Of a DNA stretch of 8,217 bases, positions 6,101 through 8,217 are shown in pieces. Source of the DNA: an uncultured Chlamydiae bacterium (GTDB lineage Bacteria; Chlamydiota; Chlamydiia; Chlamydiales; Rhabdochlamydiaceae); assembly GCA_903867585.1 (NCBI GenBank), contig CAIPRZ010000090.1, positions 1-8,217 of the forward strand, written 5' to 3'. Under the pieces are notes generated by a model. That model was given only the letters and a program-made list of their open reading frames with translations, was not told where the DNA came from and searched no databases. Position 1 is the first letter of the stretch, and each line of letters begins with the position of its first letter. The position numbers and the translations under genes are program-made.

Positions 6101-7059
6101 TTTAATTGAACTTGAAGTTTGTGATACGAACTATACCAATCTAAAAAGGATCTCATCCCCTCTTTTAAAGAGGTTTTTGGTTTAAATTCTAGATCATTGA
6201 AAGAGTGAGTTAGGCAGGCGTAGGTTTTATCAACATCCCCTTTGGGTCCTTGGACAAATTCAATTAAAGCCTTTTTACCAAAATAGTCCTCTATGCAACC
6301 TATAAGCTCTAGCGTGGAATAAGGATCGGAAGAGCCCAGGTTATAAATACCTTGAAGGGGTGCTCTATTTATAACACTTACTATCCCCTCTACAATATCA
6401 TCTATGTAAGTGAAGTCTCTAAGAGCCTTCCCCTCATGGTAAACCTTAAGAGGCCTGCCCGCTAAGAAATCCTGCGTAAAGGAATAATAGGCCATATCGG
6501 GGCGACCATAGGGGCCATAGACTGTAAAAAATCTTAAACCACAAGATTTTATACCAAAACTTTGGTGATAGCTATAAGCCATAAGCTCATTAGCCCTTTT
6601 AGTAGCTGCATAAAAACTTTCAGGCTCATCCGCTTTTGCCGATTCTTCAAAAGGAGCCTCTGTCTGATTTCCATATACAGAAGAGGATGAGGCATAAATA
6701 AGAGGGATATGAGGATAAAAACGAATCCATTCTAACACATTAAAAAAACCATTTAAGTTAGAATCGACATAAGCTTTAGGATTGATCGAGGCATAACGAA
6801 CACCCGCTTGGGCTGCTAAATGAAGAAAGATGTCCGGTTTAAATAAGGTGGCAGATAAAAACGGGCCTTGATGACAAATATCCCCTTTTTCAAATTCTAA
6901 TCCTAATTTTTTTAAAAGGCTAAGACGCTCTTTTTTTAAATTAACATCATAGTAATCATTAAGATTGTCGATGCCCATTACTTTGTGACCATCTTCCAAC
7001 AATCTTCTAGCTGTATGGAAGCCAATAAAACCAGCAACTCCTGTGATGAAAATTTTCAT
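6097..7059 (-). CDS. Extended SDR sugar epimerase, UDP-glucuronate 4-epimerase-like
   Basis: The protein begins MKIFITGVAGFIG, with the Rossmann motif GxxGxxG at 7-13. IDNLNDYYDVNLK (30-42) is typical of UDP-glucuronate 4-epimerases (CapI/LspL type), which convert UDP-glucuronate to UDP-galacturonate in the cytoplasm. ASSSSVYG (123-130) and YAATK (150-154) form the Ser-Tyr-Lys catalytic set. FFTVYGPYGRPDMA (177-190) and DFTYIDDIVEG (215-225) bind the nucleotide sugar. The 320-residue length is close to the family's usual 320-340. The frame continues upstream to an ATG at 7086, but the start at 7059 is preferred: an AGGAG lies seven bases before it, ATG overlaps the stop of the upstream glycosyltransferase (ATGA), and MKIFITG is the normal N-terminus of the family. 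It probably supplies an activated uronic acid for a surface glycan together with the coupled glycosyltransferase. A UDP-glucose 4-epimerase or 4,6-dehydratase is possible but less likely from the motifs. Its stop overlaps that of nnr. Confidence 0.87.
   Translation of the reverse strand: MKIFITGVAGFIGFHTARRLLEDGHKVMGIDNLNDYYDVNLKKERLSLLKKLGLEFEKGDICHQGPFLSATLFKPDIFLHLAAQAGVRYASINPKAYVDSNLNGFFNVLEWIRFYPHIPLIYASSSSVYGNQTEAPFEESAKADEPESFYAATKRANELMAYSYHQSFGIKSCGLRFFTVYGPYGRPDMAYYSFTQDFLAGRPLKVYHEGKALRDFTYIDDIVEGIVSVINRAPLQGIYNLGSSDPYSTLELIGCIEDYFGKKALIEFVQGPKGDVDKTYACLTHSFNDLEFKPKTSLKEGMRSFLDWYSSYHKLQVQLN
6159..6178 (+). terminator. Possible weak intrinsic terminator of the plus-strand operon
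   Basis: The bases CCTCTT (6159-6164) and AAGAGG (6168-6173) can form a six-pair hairpin with a TTA loop (6165-6167), followed directly by TTTTT (6174-6178). It sits about 60 bases past the nnr stop, inside the opposite-strand epimerase gene, where a terminator for the plus-strand operon would be expected because there is no intergenic space. The stem is short, so the call is tentative; on the minus strand no T-run follows it. Confidence 0.3.
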
Positions 7060-8217
7060 AAAACAGCTCCTGTTAGTCTTTGCCATTTTTCCATAAGTTC
7101 TTTTGAATTGGTTTCTACACCCTCTATAGAAAGGATATTTTTTTCACCAAGTACTACTTTCTTTGGACAAATGAGAGTTTTATAAAGCCCTTTGATTTGG
7201 GGGTAATCAAATTGCTTGGCATAATTTTTATTCTTTTCATTTTGTGAAAGAAGTTCATAGCGGTTGTTATAAGCTTTTTGTAATGCAAGAGCTAATTCAT
7301 CTACATCACAATCAAAATTATCTCCAGCAAACAAGGATAGATAACTATAGTAGCAAGGGTTTTTATAGGGAGTTTCAACAGTAGCTGAAACGGTATTATC
7401 AATGATGGTTTTTTGCGCGGTATTATTAGACATGAGTACTGGGATTCCAAGTGCCATGGCTTCTCTTGGCTGAATGGAAAAACCCTCTCCTTTTGAAACA
7501 TTAACAAGCATATCTAGACTTGAAAAAAGCTTTTGGTAGGAAGTATTATCAACACGACTAATTTCTAAATGGATCATAGGATTATTGAGCTCTTTCAAAC
7601 AGGCATGAAATTTTTCTGAATAAATTTTATGAGCCATACGTGAATGGATTAAAAGCTCGATATTGGGATCTTTATTAAAAGCTTTATCAAAAGCCTTTAT
7701 CAAAGTGACCTGATTTTTTCTCTCATCTAAAGCTCCCATACAAGCAAAGCGGAAAACCTGGTTAAAAGAGCTTTTTAAAGGCTTATCTAAATAAGGCTTT
7801 AAATTAAGACCCAGTGGAAGGGTAAAAATAGGAATCTTTACTCCAGAATCAGCAAAAACTTTTTCTAAAAAAGGATCAGGCACGGCCACTATATCAAAAT
7901 AGGTATTTAGGACCTCTACCCATGGCTTTGGAACAAGAGTTGATTCAACCATGGTATAACAAATACGGATCTGATCTTTATTTTTTGGCGTTTCAAAAGC
8001 AGACAAGGCCCCATAATTTTTTTTATTTTTAAGCCTCCAAAATTTCTTCTTAACAGGTCTCCATGGATTATCATTAAAAAAAACGACAGTTCCCTGCTTT
8101 TTAGTAGGATTTTTTAGGATTTTAGTAATCGAGCGTGGAACGTCACGCCATTGAATTTTTTGGAGGGGAATAAATCCGACATCAAATTCTTGATGTAACG
8201 CCTCAATCATATCTGGA
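7056..8217 (-). CDS. GT4-like (glycosyl transferases group 1) glycosyltransferase, 5' partial
   Basis: This is a GT-B glycosyltransferase of the group 1/GT4 type, cytoplasmic or peripherally membrane-bound, transferring a sugar from a nucleotide donor. Numbered from the Met at 8210: ICYTMVEST (83-91) and VAVPDPFLEKVF (108-119) belong to the end of the acceptor-side domain, with LPLG at 131-134. ACMGALDERKN (156-166) starts the donor domain, with R164 and K165 in the phosphate-binding position. GEGFSIQPREAMALG (241-255) is the E-x7-E signature (Glu242, Glu250). There is a C-terminal extension of about 60 residues after the donor domain. The frame is open to the right edge (codons for Pro-Asp precede Met1), no Shine-Dalgarno is visible before that Met, and the usual N-terminal beta-strand and glycine loop are missing, so the true start is probably beyond the window. 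The donor and acceptor cannot be told from sequence. The ATGA overlap with the uronate epimerase suggests a joint role in a surface polysaccharide or LPS. Confidence 0.82.
   Translation of the reverse strand, partial: PDMIEALHQEFDVGFIPLQKIQWRDVPRSITKILKNPTKKQGTVVFFNDNPWRPVKKKFWRLKNKKNYGALSAFETPKNKDQIRICYTMVESTLVPKPWVEVLNTYFDIVAVPDPFLEKVFADSGVKIPIFTLPLGLNLKPYLDKPLKSSFNQVFRFACMGALDERKNQVTLIKAFDKAFNKDPNIELLIHSRMAHKIYSEKFHACLKELNNPMIHLEISRVDNTSYQKLFSSLDMLVNVSKGEGFSIQPREAMALGIPVLMSNNTAQKTIIDNTVSATVETPYKNPCYYSYLSLFAGDNFDCDVDELALALQKAYNNRYELLSQNEKNKNYAKQFDYPQIKGLYKTLICPKKVVLGEKNILSIEGVETNSKELMEKWQRLTGAVL
7067..7071 (-). promoter_or_regulatory. Shine-Dalgarno site that decides the epimerase start
   Basis: Read on the minus strand this is AGGAG, followed by seven bases (CTGTTTT) and then ATG at 7059. 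It lies inside the last codons of the upstream glycosyltransferase gene. It is the clearest ribosome binding site in the window and supports the 7059 start over the in-frame ATG at 7086, which has no comparable site. Confidence 0.8.

Noticed and set aside
6985..7185. 66-codon plus-strand frame spanning the epimerase/glycosyltransferase junction
   Set aside because: It is antisense to two supported minus-strand genes and has a low-complexity Ser/Phe-rich translation.
7301..7507. 68-codon minus-strand frame within the GT4-like gene
   Set aside because: It is an alternate frame of the conserved donor-binding domain and so a shadow.
1..8217. Search for a novel defence system, CRISPR array, insertion sequence, tRNA or long repeat
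   Set aside because: The window is packed with envelope and central-metabolism genes. No spaced repeats, transposase or integrase motifs, cloverleaf sequences or toxin-antitoxin-like small genes were seen.

Overview
The window comes from an AT-rich bacterial genome and is almost entirely coding: seven genes, two of them cut by the window edges, and no gap longer than about 70 bases. No RNA gene, mobile element, CRISPR array or long repeat was found. The best lineage guess is an environmental chlamydia (Parachlamydia/Simkania-like) or another host-associated AT-rich bacterium. The basis is a eukaryote-like UDP-sugar pyrophosphorylase (UDPGP/UAP1 type) directly upstream of gpsA, an order I recall from Chlamydia trachomatis (CT715-CT714). 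This is inference, not proof.

Plus strand, left to right. (1) The C-terminal part of a tandem retropepsin-like aspartic protease, open to the left edge. (2) After a 68-base gap, a tight four-gene run: a family 9 glycosyltransferase resembling LPS heptosyltransferase II (waaF); an unusual fusion of a second, degenerate GT9-like domain to a UDPGP pyrophosphorylase domain (14-base overlap with waaF); glycerol-3-phosphate dehydrogenase gpsA (15-base gap); and the bifunctional NAD(P)H-hydrate repair enzyme nnr (ATGA overlap with gpsA).

Minus strand, entering from the right edge. (3) A family 4-like glycosyltransferase, open at its 5' end, then a UDP-glucuronate 4-epimerase-like SDR enzyme coupled to it by an ATGA overlap with a strong Shine-Dalgarno. 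This minus-strand pair runs head-on into nnr, and the two genes share the bases CTAA as overlapping stop codons.

Together the genes look like a cell-envelope neighbourhood. Two glycosyltransferases, a nucleotide-sugar-forming enzyme and a nucleotide-sugar epimerase point to LPS or surface polysaccharide synthesis. GpsA supplies glycerol-3-phosphate for phospholipids, and Nnr repairs the NAD(P)H cofactor that GpsA uses. Most of this is conventional housekeeping. The points that stand out are the GT9-UDPGP fusion with altered GT9 motifs, the duplicated retropepsin fold, and the changed nucleotide-binding loop in Nnr.
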